In this document: piece by piece, positions 51,394 through 60,719 of the stretch
Numbering within the stretch: the first letter of the stretch is position 1
How the letters are laid out: every line of letters begins with the position of its first letter
DNA from: Streptomyces rhizoryzae
Lineage (GTDB): Bacteria > Actinomycetota > Actinomycetes > Streptomycetales > Streptomycetaceae
DNA: 64,000 nt
NCBI RefSeq assembly: GCF_023155275.1
Contig: NZ_JALMUV010000002.1
Span: 124,001 to 188,000, forward strand
Reading direction: 5' to 3'
Notes under the pieces: generated by a model
Told to the model about the DNA's origin: nothing
Databases searched by the model: none
What the model saw: only the letters and a program-made list of their open reading frames with translations
Made by a program: the position numbers and the translations under genes

Positions 51394-54108
51394 TCAGTGC
51401 GCCGCAGACTCCCAGTCCTTGCCCGCGCCGACCGAGACGTCCAGCGGGGCGCGCAGGGTGACGGCCGCGGCCATCTCCCGGCGGACCAGCTCCTCGACCC
51501 GGGGGCGCTCGCCGGGGGCCACCTCGACCACGATTTCGTCGTGGACCTGGAGCAGCATCCGGGAGGACAGCTCCGCCGCCCGCAGCGCCGCGTCGACCCG
51601 CAGCATCGCGATCTTGACGATGTCGGCGGCGGTGCCCTGGATCGGGGCGTTCAGCGCCATCCGCTCGGCCATCTCCCGGCGCTGGCGGTTGTCGCTGTTG
51701 AGATCGGGCAGATAGCGGCGGCGGCCCAGGATCGTCTCGGTGTAGCCCGTGGCGCGGGCCTCCTCGACGACACGCTGGAGGTAGTCCCGCACCCCGCCGA
51801 ACCGCTCGAAGAAGGTGTCCATCAGCTTGCGGGCCTCGTCGGCCTGGATCCCCAGCTGCTGGGAGAGGCCGAACGCGGACAGCCCGTAGGCCAGGCCGTA
51901 CGACATCGCCTTGATCTTGCGGCGCATCTCCGGGTCGACGTCGGTCTTGGCGACCGAGAAGACCTGGGAGGCGACGGTGGTGTGCAGGTCCTCACCGGAG
52001 GTGAACGCCTCGATCAGGCCCGCGTCCTCGGACAGGTGTGCCATCACCCGCAGCTCGATCTGACTGTAGTCCGCGGTCAGCAGCGACTCGAAGCCCTCGC
52101 CGACGACGAAGCCGCGGCGGATCGCCCGGCCCTCGTCCGTCCGCACCGGGATGTTCTGGAGGTTGGGGTCGGTGGAGGACAGCCGGCCGGTGGCCGCGAC
52201 GGTCTGGTTGAAGGTGGTGTGGATCCGGCCGTCCGCGGCGATGGACTTGATCAGGCCCTCGACCGTGGCGCGCAGCTTGGCCTGCTCCCGGTGGCGGAGC
52301 ATGATCACCGGGAGTTCGTTGTCGGTCTGGGCGGCCAGCCAGGCCAGGGCGTCGGCATCGGTGGTGTAGCCGGTCTTGGTCTTCTTCGTCCTGGGCAGGC
52401 CCAGCTCGCCGAAGAGGACCTCCTGGAGCTGCTTGGGCGAGCCGAGGTTGAACTCCCGGCCGGCCGCGGCGTGCGCCTCCTTGACGGCCTGCTGGACCGC
52501 ACCGGCGAACTGCTGCTCCATCCGCTCCAGCCACCCGCGGTCGGCGGCGATACCGGCCCGCTCCATCCGGGCCAGCAGGTCGCTGGTGGGCAGCTCCACG
52601 TCCTTGAGCAGATCGGCGGCGCCGACCTCGGCGAGCTTGGTGCCGAACGCCGTCCCGAGGTCCAGGACCGTACGGGCCTGCGCCATCAGGGCCTCCGCCT
52701 CGGCCTCCTCGTCCGCGCCGAAGGCCAGCTGGCCGTCGCCGGCCGCGGCCGGTGCCAGATCGCGGCCCAGGTACTCGATGGACAGGGCGTCCAGCGCGAA
52801 GGAGCGGCGGCCAGGCTTGACCAGATAGGCGGCGAGGGCGGTGTCCATGGAGACGCCGTCGATGCGCCAGCCGTGCTCACCGAAGACCCGCATCAGGCCC
52901 TTGGCGTTGTGCATCACCTTCGGCCGCGCCGGGTCGGCGCTCCAGGCGGCGAAGGCCCGCTCGTCGGCCTCGTCCAGCTGGGCCGGGTCGAACCACGCGG
53001 CGGGGCCGTGCCCGGCGGCCAGCGCCACCTCGGCAACGCTGCCGCTGCCCAGCGTCCACACGTCGACGGTGGCCACGCCCAGCGGGCCGGTGCCGTGCTC
53101 GGCCAGCCACGGGGCCAGCTCGCCGGTCCGCAGGACCGTGCCGTCCACCTCGACACCGGGGGCGGGCTCGGCCGCCCCCTCGCTCTCCCCCGCACCCGGG
53201 TCCACGGCCAGCAGGCGGTCCCGCAGGCCCTGGTTGCGGATCTCCAGGGCGTTCAGGAACACCTTGAGGGCCTCGCGGTCGTAGGGCTGCCGGATGAGGT
53301 CGGCGGGGCCGCAGGGCAGCTCGACGTCGCGGACCATCTCGGTCAGCCGGCGGTTGAGCTTCACCGACTCCAGGTGATCGCGGAGATTCTGCCCGGCCTT
53401 GCCCTTGACCTCGTCGGCCCGCGCCACCAGCTCGGCGAACGACCCGAACTGGTTGATCCACTTGGTCGCGGTCTTCTCGCCGACGCCGGGGATGCCGGGG
53501 AGGTTGTCGGACGGGTCACCGCGCAGGGCGGCGAAGTCCGGGTACTGGGCAGGGGTCAGGCCGTACTTCTCGGCGACCTTCCCGGGGGTGAAGCGGGTCA
53601 GCTCGGAGACGCCCTTGGTGGGGTAGAGGACCGTGACGTCCTCGGAGACCAGCTGGAAGGAGTCGCGGTCGCCGGTGACGATCGACACCTCGAAGCCCAG
53701 GGCGGTGGCCTGCGTGGCCAGCGTGGCAATGATGTCGTCGGCCTCGAAGCCGTCCACCGCGAACCGCTGGACGTGCATCGCGTCCAGCAGCTCGCCGATC
53801 AGCTCGACCTGGCCCTTGAACCCGTCGGGCGCCTTGGAGCGGTTCGCCTTGTAGTCGGGGAACTCCTCGGACCGCCACGTCTTGCGGGAGACGTCGAACG
53901 CCACCGCGAAGTGCGTGGGCGCCTCGTCACGCAGGGTGTTCGCGAGCATGGACGCGAAGCCGTAGATCGCGTTGGTCGGTTGCCCCGTCGCGGTGGTGAA
54001 ATTCTCCACGGGCAGGGCGAAGAACGCCCGGTATGCCATGGAATGCCCGTCCATCAGGAGCAGGCGCGGACGGCCGCCCGCCGCCTCGGTGCCGGTCGCT
54101 TCGCTCAT
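51394..54108 (-). CDS. polA: DNA polymerase I
   Basis: A 904-residue PolA. The N-terminal 5' nuclease is intact (MDGHSMAYRAFFALP; DPSDNLPGIPGVGEKTA). The middle 3'-5' exonuclease domain has lost the usual acidic residues (VATVDVWTL in place of the DxE motif), as in Taq and mycobacterial PolA. The C-terminal polymerase motifs A, B and C are normal (ADYSQIELRVMAHL; RRKIKAMSYGLAYGLS; QVHDEIVVEV). It works in repair and Okazaki fragment processing. ATG at 54108 follows AGGAAAGG. A damage-type promoter lies just upstream. Confidence 0.98.
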   Translation of the reverse strand: MSEATGTEAAGGRPRLLLMDGHSMAYRAFFALPVENFTTATGQPTNAIYGFASMLANTLRDEAPTHFAVAFDVSRKTWRSEEFPDYKANRSKAPDGFKGQVELIGELLDAMHVQRFAVDGFEADDIIATLATQATALGFEVSIVTGDRDSFQLVSEDVTVLYPTKGVSELTRFTPGKVAEKYGLTPAQYPDFAALRGDPSDNLPGIPGVGEKTATKWINQFGSFAELVARADEVKGKAGQNLRDHLESVKLNRRLTEMVRDVELPCGPADLIRQPYDREALKVFLNALEIRNQGLRDRLLAVDPGAGESEGAAEPAPGVEVDGTVLRTGELAPWLAEHGTGPLGVATVDVWTLGSGSVAEVALAAGHGPAAWFDPAQLDEADERAFAAWSADPARPKVMHNAKGLMRVFGEHGWRIDGVSMDTALAAYLVKPGRRSFALDALSIEYLGRDLAPAAAGDGQLAFGADEEAEAEALMAQARTVLDLGTAFGTKLAEVGAADLLKDVELPTSDLLARMERAGIAADRGWLERMEQQFAGAVQQAVKEAHAAAGREFNLGSPKQLQEVLFGELGLPRTKKTKTGYTTDADALAWLAAQTDNELPVIMLRHREQAKLRATVEGLIKSIAADGRIHTTFNQTVAATGRLSSTDPNLQNIPVRTDEGRAIRRGFVVGEGFESLLTADYSQIELRVMAHLSEDAGLIEAFTSGEDLHTTVASQVFSVAKTDVDPEMRRKIKAMSYGLAYGLSAFGLSQQLGIQADEARKLMDTFFERFGGVRDYLQRVVEEARATGYTETILGRRRYLPDLNSDNRQRREMAERMALNAPIQGTAADIVKIAMLRVDAALRAAELSSRMLLQVHDEIVVEVAPGERPRVEELVRREMAAAVTLRAPLDVSVGAGKDWESAAH

Positions 54109-54136
54109 TGTCACTGCCTTTCCTGCCACGCCCCCG

Positions 54137-54159
54137 ATCCTGCCACGCCCCACTGACAA
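54137..54159 (-). promoter_or_regulatory. Damage-type promoter of polA
   Basis: On the minus strand: TTGTCAGTG (54159-54151), 8-bp spacer, CAGGAT (54142-54137), one base from TAGGAT. The start near 54130 leaves a 22-nt leader with the ribosome site. Confidence 0.7.
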
Positions 54160-54337
54160 ACCCCGCCGCGGCGGACGGCACCGCCCCGCCGCCCCCCGCC
54201 CCGCGCGCCACCCCCGGTCCCCTTACTCCCCCGCCTCCGTCCATGACAGGATCGACGGCGCAGCAACCAGATGTGCACGGCAACGATCCGCCGCGGCCCC
54301 GGCGGCCCGGCCCGGCACACGACCCGAGGAGAGCGCC

Positions 54338-56620
54338 ATGGCAGGCAAGCCGCCCGCGTCGGACCCCGTCCAGGACGCCCCCGAGGTCGGCGCCCCCCAG
54401 CACTCCGCGGTCGGCATCCCCGCCATCACCCACGCGCTGAAGATCTCCCAGCAGCAGATGGGCGTCCGCCGCACCGCCCTCACCCTCCTCCGGGTCAACC
54501 AGAAGAACGGCTTCGACTGCCCCGGCTGCGCCTGGCCCGAGGACGACAAGCGGCACACCGCCGAATTCTGCGAGAACGGCGCCAAGGCCGTCGCCGAGGA
54601 AGCCACCCTGCGCCGCGTCACCCCCGACTTCTTCGCCGCCCACCCCGTCGCGGACCTCGCCACCCGCAGCGGCTACTGGCTCGGCCAGCAAGGCCGCCTC
54701 ACCCACCCCATGTACCTCCCCGAGGACGGCACCCACTACGAGCCCGTCACCTGGGACCGCGCCTTCGACATCATCGCCGGGGAACTCGCCGCCCTCGCCT
54801 CCCCCGACGAGGCCGTCTTCTACACCTCCGGCCGCACCAGCAACGAAGCCGCCTTCCTCTACCAGCTCTTCGCCCGCGAGTTCGGCACCAACAACCTCCC
54901 CGACTGCTCCAACATGTGCCACGAGTCCTCCGGCTCGGCACTGACCGAAACCCTCGGCGTCGGCAAGGGCAGCGTCCTGCTGGACGACCTCTACCGCGCC
55001 GACCTGATCATCGTCGCCGGACAGAACCCCGGCACCAACCACCCCCGGATGCTCAGCGCCCTGGAGAAGGCCAAGGCCGCCGGCGCGAAGATCATCTCCA
55101 TCAACCCGCTGCCCGAGGCCGGCCTCGAACGCTTCAAGAACCCGCAGACCCCCCGCGGCCTGGCCGGCGGCGGCACCGCCCTCACCGACCTCTTCCTCCA
55201 GGTCCGCATCGGCGGCGACCAGGCCCTCTTCCGCGCCCTGAACCGCCGCATCCTGGAGACCGAGGGCGCCCTCGACACGGACTTCATCCGCGACCACACC
55301 CACGGCTTCGAGGAATTCGCCGACCTCGCCCGCACCGGCGACTGGGACGAGACCCTGCGCGCCACCGGCCTGACCCGCGAGGAGATCGAACGGGCCCTGG
55401 CCATGGTCCTCGCCTCCGAACGCACCATCGTCTGCTGGGCCATGGGCCTGACCCAGCACAAGCACTCCGTCCCCACCATCCAGGAAGTCGTCAACTTCCT
55501 CCTGCTGCGCGGCAACATCGGCCGCCCCGGCGCCGGCGTCTGCCCCGTCCGCGGCCACAGCAACGTCCAGGGCGACCGCACCATGGGCATCTTCGAACGC
55601 CCCGCACCGGCCTTCCTCGACGCCCTGGAGAAGGAGTTCGGCTTCGCCCCGCCCCGGGAGCACGGCTACGACGTCGTCCGCGCCATCCGCGCCCTGCGCG
55701 ACGGCCACGCCAAGGTCTTCTTCGCCATGGGCGGCAACTTCGTCGCCGCCACACCCGACACCGACGTCACCGAAGCCGCCATCCGCCGCGCCCGCCTCAC
55801 CGTGCACGTCTCCACCAAACTCAACCGCTCCCACACCGTCACCGGCGCCCGCGCCCTGATCCTGCCGACCCTGGGCCGCACCGAACGCGACCGCCAGGCC
55901 GGCGGCGACCAGTTCGTCACCGTCGAGGACTCCATGGGCATGGTCCACGCCTCCCGCGGCCGCCTCGAACCGGCCGGCCCCCAGCTGCTCTCCGAACCGG
56001 CCATCGTCGCCCGCCTCGCCCGCCGCGTCCTCGGCCCCGAAAGCGCCACCCCCTGGGAGGACTTCGAGCGCGACTACGGCACCATCCGCGACCGGATCGC
56101 CCGCGTCATCCCCGGCTTCGAGGACTTCAACACCAAGGTCGCCCGCCCCGGAGGCTTCGCCCTCCCGCACGCTCCCCGGGACAGCCGCAGCTTCCCCACC
56201 GCCACCGGCAAGGCCAACTTCACCGCCGCCCCCGTGGAGTACCCCACCCTCCCCGAAGGCCGGCTCCTCCTCCAGACCCTCCGCTCCCACGACCAGTACA
56301 ACACCACCATCTACGGCCTCGACGACCGCTACCGCGGCATCAGGAACGGCCGCCGCGTCGTCCTCGTCCACCCCGACGACGCCCACCGCCTCGGCTTCCC
56401 CGACGGCACCTACGCCGACCTGGTCAGCGAATGGGCCGACGGCCGCGAACGCCGCGCCCCCGGCTTCCGCGTCGTCCACTACCCCACCGCCCGCGGCTGC
56501 GCCGCCGCCTACTACCCCGAGACCAACGTCCTGGTCCCCCTCGACCACACCGCCGACACCAGCAACACCCCCGCCTCGAAGTCCGTCGTCATCCGGCTGG
56601 AGACCGCGCGGGAGCAGTGA
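54338..56620 (+). CDS. FdhF/YdeP-family molybdopterin oxidoreductase
   Basis: A 760-residue molybdopterin-dependent oxidoreductase related to formate dehydrogenase H and YdeP. The N-terminal motif NGFDCPGCAWPE is typical of the YdeP group, and a Cys in CSNMCHESSG is at the position of the metal ligand. Further typical parts are LIIVAGQNPGTNHPRML and LRGNIGRPGAGVCPVRGHSN. Physiological substrate is unknown. The ATG at 54338 has GAGGAG upstream. Codon use is almost wholly C-ending, distinct from neighbours such as hrpB. Confidence 0.93.
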   Translation: MAGKPPASDPVQDAPEVGAPQHSAVGIPAITHALKISQQQMGVRRTALTLLRVNQKNGFDCPGCAWPEDDKRHTAEFCENGAKAVAEEATLRRVTPDFFAAHPVADLATRSGYWLGQQGRLTHPMYLPEDGTHYEPVTWDRAFDIIAGELAALASPDEAVFYTSGRTSNEAAFLYQLFAREFGTNNLPDCSNMCHESSGSALTETLGVGKGSVLLDDLYRADLIIVAGQNPGTNHPRMLSALEKAKAAGAKIISINPLPEAGLERFKNPQTPRGLAGGGTALTDLFLQVRIGGDQALFRALNRRILETEGALDTDFIRDHTHGFEEFADLARTGDWDETLRATGLTREEIERALAMVLASERTIVCWAMGLTQHKHSVPTIQEVVNFLLLRGNIGRPGAGVCPVRGHSNVQGDRTMGIFERPAPAFLDALEKEFGFAPPREHGYDVVRAIRALRDGHAKVFFAMGGNFVAATPDTDVTEAAIRRARLTVHVSTKLNRSHTVTGARALILPTLGRTERDRQAGGDQFVTVEDSMGMVHASRGRLEPAGPQLLSEPAIVARLARRVLGPESATPWEDFERDYGTIRDRIARVIPGFEDFNTKVARPGGFALPHAPRDSRSFPTATGKANFTAAPVEYPTLPEGRLLLQTLRSHDQYNTTIYGLDDRYRGIRNGRRVVLVHPDDAHRLGFPDGTYADLVSEWADGRERRAPGFRVVHYPTARGCAAAYYPETNVLVPLDHTADTSNTPASKSVVIRLETAREQ

Positions 56621-56775
56621 CCGCCGGCCGCACGGCCGCAACCGGCGGACGGGCACCCCGCGCGGACCGCCCGTCCACCGGGCTGATAGGAACAGGCGCA
56701 GATCCACCACGATCACAGGCGCTGACGACGGCGCCTGCCACGGCGCGTTCAAGGGCGAGCGAAACGGAGCAGTCC

Positions 56776-57249
56776 ATGGGTGAGCAGAGCACGACCACCT
56801 TCCCGCAGGAAGTCCTCGACCAGTGGTCCGGCATCGGCATCGACCTGCCCGCCCTGTTCTCCGCCGGCCACCTCGGCGAGCGGATGAGCGTCCAGGTCAC
56901 CGAGGCCGCACCGGAACGCGTCGTCGGCACCATGCCCGTCGAGGGCAACACCCAGCCCTACGGCCTCCTGCACGGCGGCGCCTCCGCCGTCCTGGCCGAG
57001 ACCCTCGGCTCCGTCGGCGCCATGCTGCACGGCGGCCCCACCAAGGCGGCCGTCGGCGTCGACCTCAACTGCACCCACCACCGCGGCGTCCGCTCCGGAC
57101 TGGTCACCGGCGTCGCCACCCCCGTCCACCGCGGCCGCACCACCGCCACCTACGAGATCGTCATCACCGACGAGGACGGCAAGCGGGTGTGCAGCGCGCG
57201 CCTGACCTGCCTGCTGCGCGACGCCGACCCCGACATGTACCGCGCCTGA
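56776..57249 (+). CDS. PaaI-type hotdog thioesterase
   Basis: A 157-residue hotdog-fold acyl-CoA thioesterase. The signature NTQPYGLLHGGASAVLAETLG includes the catalytic region, with the AAVGVDLNCTHHRGVRSG strand following. It probably hydrolyses phenylacetyl- or related acyl-CoA. The ATG follows a CGGAGCAG site; 156 bp from the FdhF gene. Confidence 0.9.
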   Translation: MGEQSTTTFPQEVLDQWSGIGIDLPALFSAGHLGERMSVQVTEAAPERVVGTMPVEGNTQPYGLLHGGASAVLAETLGSVGAMLHGGPTKAAVGVDLNCTHHRGVRSGLVTGVATPVHRGRTTATYEIVITDEDGKRVCSARLTCLLRDADPDMYRA

Positions 57250-57283
57250 CCCGGCCCGGCGCCCCGGCGCCGCGCACGCACAA

Positions 57284-57314
57284 CGCCGGCGGTGCCCCAC
57301 GGGCACCGCCGGCG
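57284..57314. terminator. Bidirectional terminator between thioesterase and regulator genes
   Basis: A perfect 14-bp stem (57284-57297 with 57301-57314) and a CAC loop between convergent genes. Confidence 0.85.
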
Positions 57315-57333
57315 CTCGGCGAACCGGGCCCCG

Positions 57334-58011
57334 CTACTGGCCCTTCCCCTGCTCCTTCTTCTGCTCCTTCTGCTGCTGGCGCTCCGCCGCGTCCTGGATG
57401 ACCGCCTCGGCCACCTGGTGCATCGACAGCCGCCGGTCCATCGACGTCTTCTGGATCCACCGGAACGCGGCCGGCTCGCTCAGCCCGTACTCGGTCTGCA
57501 ACACGCTCTTCGCACGGTCCACCAGCTTCCGCGTCTCCAGCCGCTGGCTGAGGTCGGCGACCTCCTTCTCCAGCGCCTTCAGCTCGGTGAACCGCGAGAC
57601 CGCCATCTCGATCGCCGGTACGACGTCGCTCTTGCTGAACGGCTTCACCAGATACGCCATCGCACCCGCGTCCCGGGCCCGTTCCACCAGCTCGCGCTGC
57701 GAGAACGCGGTCAGCATCAGCACCGGCGCGATGCTCTCCTCGGCGATCTGCTCGGCCGCCGAGATCCCGTCGAGGATCGGCATCTTCACATCGAGGATCA
57801 CCAGGTCGGGGCGGTGCTCCCGGGCCAGCTCGACGGCTTTCTGGCCGTCCCCGGCCTCACCGACGACGGTGTAGCCCTCCTCCTCCAGCATCTCCTTGAG
57901 GTCGAGGCGGATCAGCGCCTCGTCCTCGGCGATGACGACGCGCGTGGTCAGCGGCGGGACATGCGACTGGTCGCCATCGGCGACGGGCTGCTGGGGCTCG
58001 GCGGCGCTCAA
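57334..58011 (-). CDS. ANTAR-domain response regulator (PdtaR-like)
   Basis: A 225-residue regulator with a CheY-like receiver (acidic pair Glu29-Asp30, phospho-acceptor Asp74 in VILDVKMP, Thr101, Lys123) and a C-terminal ANTAR RNA-binding domain (LSQRLETRKLVDRAKSVL, then GLSEPAAFRWIQKTSMDRRLS). It is expected to act on RNA hairpins to prevent termination after phosphorylation. The C-terminal tail is Gln/Lys-rich. The start is TTG at 58011 with GAGGAG upstream. It corresponds to the conserved PdtaR-type regulator found near pyk in Streptomyces. Confidence 0.93.
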   Translation of the reverse strand: MSAAEPQQPVADGDQSHVPPLTTRVVIAEDEALIRLDLKEMLEEEGYTVVGEAGDGQKAVELAREHRPDLVILDVKMPILDGISAAEQIAEESIAPVLMLTAFSQRELVERARDAGAMAYLVKPFSKSDVVPAIEMAVSRFTELKALEKEVADLSQRLETRKLVDRAKSVLQTEYGLSEPAAFRWIQKTSMDRRLSMHQVAEAVIQDAAERQQQKEQKKEQGKGQ

Positions 58012-58101
58012 GGGGACTCCTCGTTCCAGGCAGGTGGTGCCCTTGCAGCCTACCTAGGGGCGGCCACCGATACTCACGCGGTAGGGTGTCGTACGCACCT
58101 C

Positions 58102-58186
58102 GCCCGGTTGGTGGAACTGGTCAGACACGCGGCGCTCAAACCGCCGTGCCCTTCAGGGCATGTGGGTTCGAATCCCACACCGGGCA
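58102..58186 (+). tRNA. tRNA-Leu (anticodon CAA)
   Basis: A class II tRNA of 85 nt. Acceptor GCCCGGT pairs with ACCGGGC, discriminator A at 58186. The anticodon arm CGGCG-CTCAAAC-CGCCG gives CAA (reads UUG). The variable arm TGCCCTTCAGGGCA is a stable hairpin and the T arm has GTTCGAATC. CCA is not encoded. TAGGGT at 58084-58089 is a possible -10. Confidence 0.95.
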
Positions 58187-58202
58187 CCCGGAACAAGCGG
58201 AT

Positions 58203-58269
58203 TTTCACCTTCTCGTGAAATCTCGCACGAACCCTTTCCCTCGCCACACTCCGTCACGCACAGTGACGG
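58203..58269 (+). promoter_or_regulatory. Two hairpins between tRNA-Leu and the endonuclease gene
   Basis: TTTCAC (58203-58208) pairs with GTGAAA (58215-58220), possibly ending the tRNA transcript. CCGTCAC (58251-58257) pairs with GTGACGG (58263-58269) directly before the ATG at 58271, where a ribosome site is missing; it could hold translation low. Confidence 0.5.
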
Positions 58270-58270
58270 T

Positions 58271-59059
58271 ATGCGATTCCACGACACGAACGTACGACAC
58301 CAGGCAGTCGCCCGGCTCCGCGCCGGGGCGAAGAACGCAGACGTCGCCCGGGCCCTGGGCGTCCCCGTCGGGACCATCGGCTACTGGCGGCACATGGACC
58401 GCGCCGAACGCGGGGAGTGTCCGGGGCGTCACGACCCCCCGTGCCCTCGCTGCGACGGCCGCGGGCTCGACGAAGCGGCCTACGCCTACCTCCTGGCCCT
58501 CTACCTCGGCGACGGCCACGTCATCCAGTACTCCGGGCACCGCGTCCCCAGCCTCATGATCACATGTAGCAACGACTGGCCGGGCCTCATGGACCGCTGC
58601 GAAGCCGCGATGCGGGCGGTCTTCCCCGAGAACTCTGTATGCCGGGTCAGCCGGGAGGGCTGCCACAACGTGAAGGTCTACTCCAAGCACTTGTGGTGCA
58701 TGTTCCCCCAACACGGCCCCGGCAAGAAGCACGAGCGGCCGATCGCCCTCGAAGAGTGGCAGCAAACGATCGTGGAGGCTCATCCCTGGGAGTTCATCCG
58801 GGGGCTCGTCCACTCCGACGGGTGCCGGATCACGAACTGGACCACCCGGACCGTCGGCGGCGAACGCAAGCGCTACGAGTACCCGAGATACTTCTTCACC
58901 AACACGTCCGCGGACATCCTGCGGCTCTGCACCGACACGCTGGACAGGGTCGGAGTCGCCTGGAAGCACACCCGTCAGTCCCGCGCGGCGAAGAGCATCT
59001 CCGTCGCCCAGCGCGCCTCCGTCGCCCTCATGGACGCACACATCGGGCCGAAGTACTGA
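58271..59059 (+). CDS. LAGLIDADG-type endonuclease with N-terminal HTH
   Basis: A 262-residue protein. Residues 8-40 form a homeodomain-like helix-turn-helix (HQAVARLRAGAKNADVARAL, then GVPVGTIGYWR), then a small Cys cluster (CPGRHDPPCPRC) and two LAGLIDADG-like motifs: YLLALYLGDG at about 73-82 and FIRGLVHSDG at 175-184, each with the acidic residue. Such free-standing proteins belong to the homing-endonuclease group. GC content (about 65%) is well below the neighbours, suggesting transfer. It stands 85 bp after tRNA-Leu with no ribosome site. The target is unknown and activity is inference. Confidence 0.8.
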   Translation: MRFHDTNVRHQAVARLRAGAKNADVARALGVPVGTIGYWRHMDRAERGECPGRHDPPCPRCDGRGLDEAAYAYLLALYLGDGHVIQYSGHRVPSLMITCSNDWPGLMDRCEAAMRAVFPENSVCRVSREGCHNVKVYSKHLWCMFPQHGPGKKHERPIALEEWQQTIVEAHPWEFIRGLVHSDGCRITNWTTRTVGGERKRYEYPRYFFTNTSADILRLCTDTLDRVGVAWKHTRQSRAAKSISVAQRASVALMDAHIGPKY

Positions 59060-59131
59060 CAGGGACGGCAGTCAGGTACCTCGGCCCAGCTCTTCGGGGT
59101 GCGGGGGTGCGGGGGTGCGCGGTGGGGGTGG

Positions 59132-60574
59132 TTACCGCGGCTGCGGGAGGTCGTCCTCGCCGATGTGGTGGACGCGGACGAGGTTGGTGGAGCCGGGGAC
59201 GCCGGGCGGCGAGCCAGCGGTGATGATCACGACATCGCCCTTCCGGCAGCGCCCGATCCGCAGGAGCTGTTCGTCGACCTGCGCGACCATCTCGTCGGTG
59301 GAGTTGACGGTCGGGCCGAGGAAGGTCTCCACACCCCAGGTGAGGTTGAGCTGGGAGCAGGTGGCGGGGTCGGGGGTGAAGGCGAGGAGGGGGATCGGGG
59401 AGCGGTAGCGGGAGAGGCGGCGGACGGTGTCGCCGGACTGGGTGAAGGCGACGAGGAACTTGGCGCCGAGGAAGTCGCCCATTTCGGCGGCGGCGCGGGC
59501 GACGGCGCCGCCCTGGGTGCGGGGCTTGCTGCGCTCGGTCAGTGGCGGGAGGCCCTTGGCGAGGATGTCCTCCTCGGCGGCTTCGACGATGCGGGCCATG
59601 GTGCGGACCGTTTCGACGGGGTGCTTGCCGACGCTGGTCTCGCCGGAGAGCATGACGGCGTCGGTGCCGTCGATGACGGCGTTGGCGACGTCACTGGCCT
59701 CGGCCCGGGTGGGGCGGGAGTTGTCGATCATCGAGTCGAGCATCTGGGTGGCGACGATGACCGGTTTGGCGTTGCGCTTGGCGAGCTTGATGGCGCGCTT
59801 CTGGACGATCGGGACCGTTTCCAGGGGCATCTCGACGCCGAGGTCGCCGCGGGCGACCATGATGCCGTCGAAGGCGGCGACGATGTCGTCGATGTTCTCG
59901 ACCGCCTGGGGCTTCTCCACCTTGGCGATGACCGGGAGGAAGCGGTTCTCCTCGCGCATGATGCGGTGGACGTCGGTGATGTCGCGGCCGCTGCGGACGA
60001 AGGAGAGGGCGATGACGTCGGCGCCGTAGCGGAGGGCCCAGCGGAGGTCGTCCTGGTCCTTTTCGGAGAGGGCGGGGACGGAGACGGCGACGCCGGGGAG
60101 GTTGAGGCCCTTGTGGTCGGAGACCATGCCGCCTTCGATGACGGTGGTGTGGACGCGGGGGCCATCGACGGCGGTGACTTCGAGGGTCACCTTGCCGTCG
60201 TCGACGAGGATGCGTTCGCCGGGGGTGACGTCGGCGGCGAGGCCGGCGTAGGTGGTGCCGCAGACGTGGCGGTCCCCTTCGACGCCCTCCTCGACGGTGA
60301 TGGTGAAGTGGTCGTCGCGTTCGAGAAGTACGGGTCCTTCGCGGAAACGGCCGAGGCGGATCTTCGGGCCTTGAAGGTCGGCGAGGATGCCGACGCTGCG
60401 GCGGGATTCCTCGGAGGCTTTGCGGACCCGGTCGAAACGCGCTTCGTGCTCGGCGTAGGTGCCGTGGCTGAGGTTGAAGCGGGCGATGTCCATTCCGGCG
60501 TCGACGAGGGCTTTGATCTGCTCGTACGAGTCGGTGGCGGGTCCCAGGGTGCAGACGATTTTTGCTCGGCGCAT
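59132..60574 (-). CDS. pyk: Pyruvate kinase
   Basis: A 480-residue pyruvate kinase, last step of glycolysis. Family motifs: KIVCTLGPATDSYEQIKAL, FNLSHGTYAEH, LADLQGPKIRLGRF, the catalytic IMVARGDLGVEMPLE and ATQMLDSMIDNSRPTRAE. The ATG at 60574 has TAGGGT 7 nt upstream and no ribosome site, so it is predicted leaderless. Confidence 0.98.
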   Translation of the reverse strand: MRRAKIVCTLGPATDSYEQIKALVDAGMDIARFNLSHGTYAEHEARFDRVRKASEESRRSVGILADLQGPKIRLGRFREGPVLLERDDHFTITVEEGVEGDRHVCGTTYAGLAADVTPGERILVDDGKVTLEVTAVDGPRVHTTVIEGGMVSDHKGLNLPGVAVSVPALSEKDQDDLRWALRYGADVIALSFVRSGRDITDVHRIMREENRFLPVIAKVEKPQAVENIDDIVAAFDGIMVARGDLGVEMPLETVPIVQKRAIKLAKRNAKPVIVATQMLDSMIDNSRPTRAEASDVANAVIDGTDAVMLSGETSVGKHPVETVRTMARIVEAAEEDILAKGLPPLTERSKPRTQGGAVARAAAEMGDFLGAKFLVAFTQSGDTVRRLSRYRSPIPLLAFTPDPATCSQLNLTWGVETFLGPTVNSTDEMVAQVDEQLLRIGRCRKGDVVIITAGSPPGVPGSTNLVRVHHIGEDDLPQPR

Positions 60575-60719
60575 GGTTCGACCCTATGACTTACCCGGCG
60601 GTAGGGAACTGTGGGGACATGACTGCTCAACGACCGCTTGGTGAAAGGCTGTTGACAAGTATTGAAATGGGCGCGAAGCCGCTCCGATGAGCAGAAAAAG
60701 CGGCTGCGCGCGGGTGCTC

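Noticed and set aside
58102..59059. Integrative element or prophage attached at tRNA-Leu
   Set aside because: No integrase, no excisionase, no repeated tRNA 3' end; only the single endonuclease-like gene is present.
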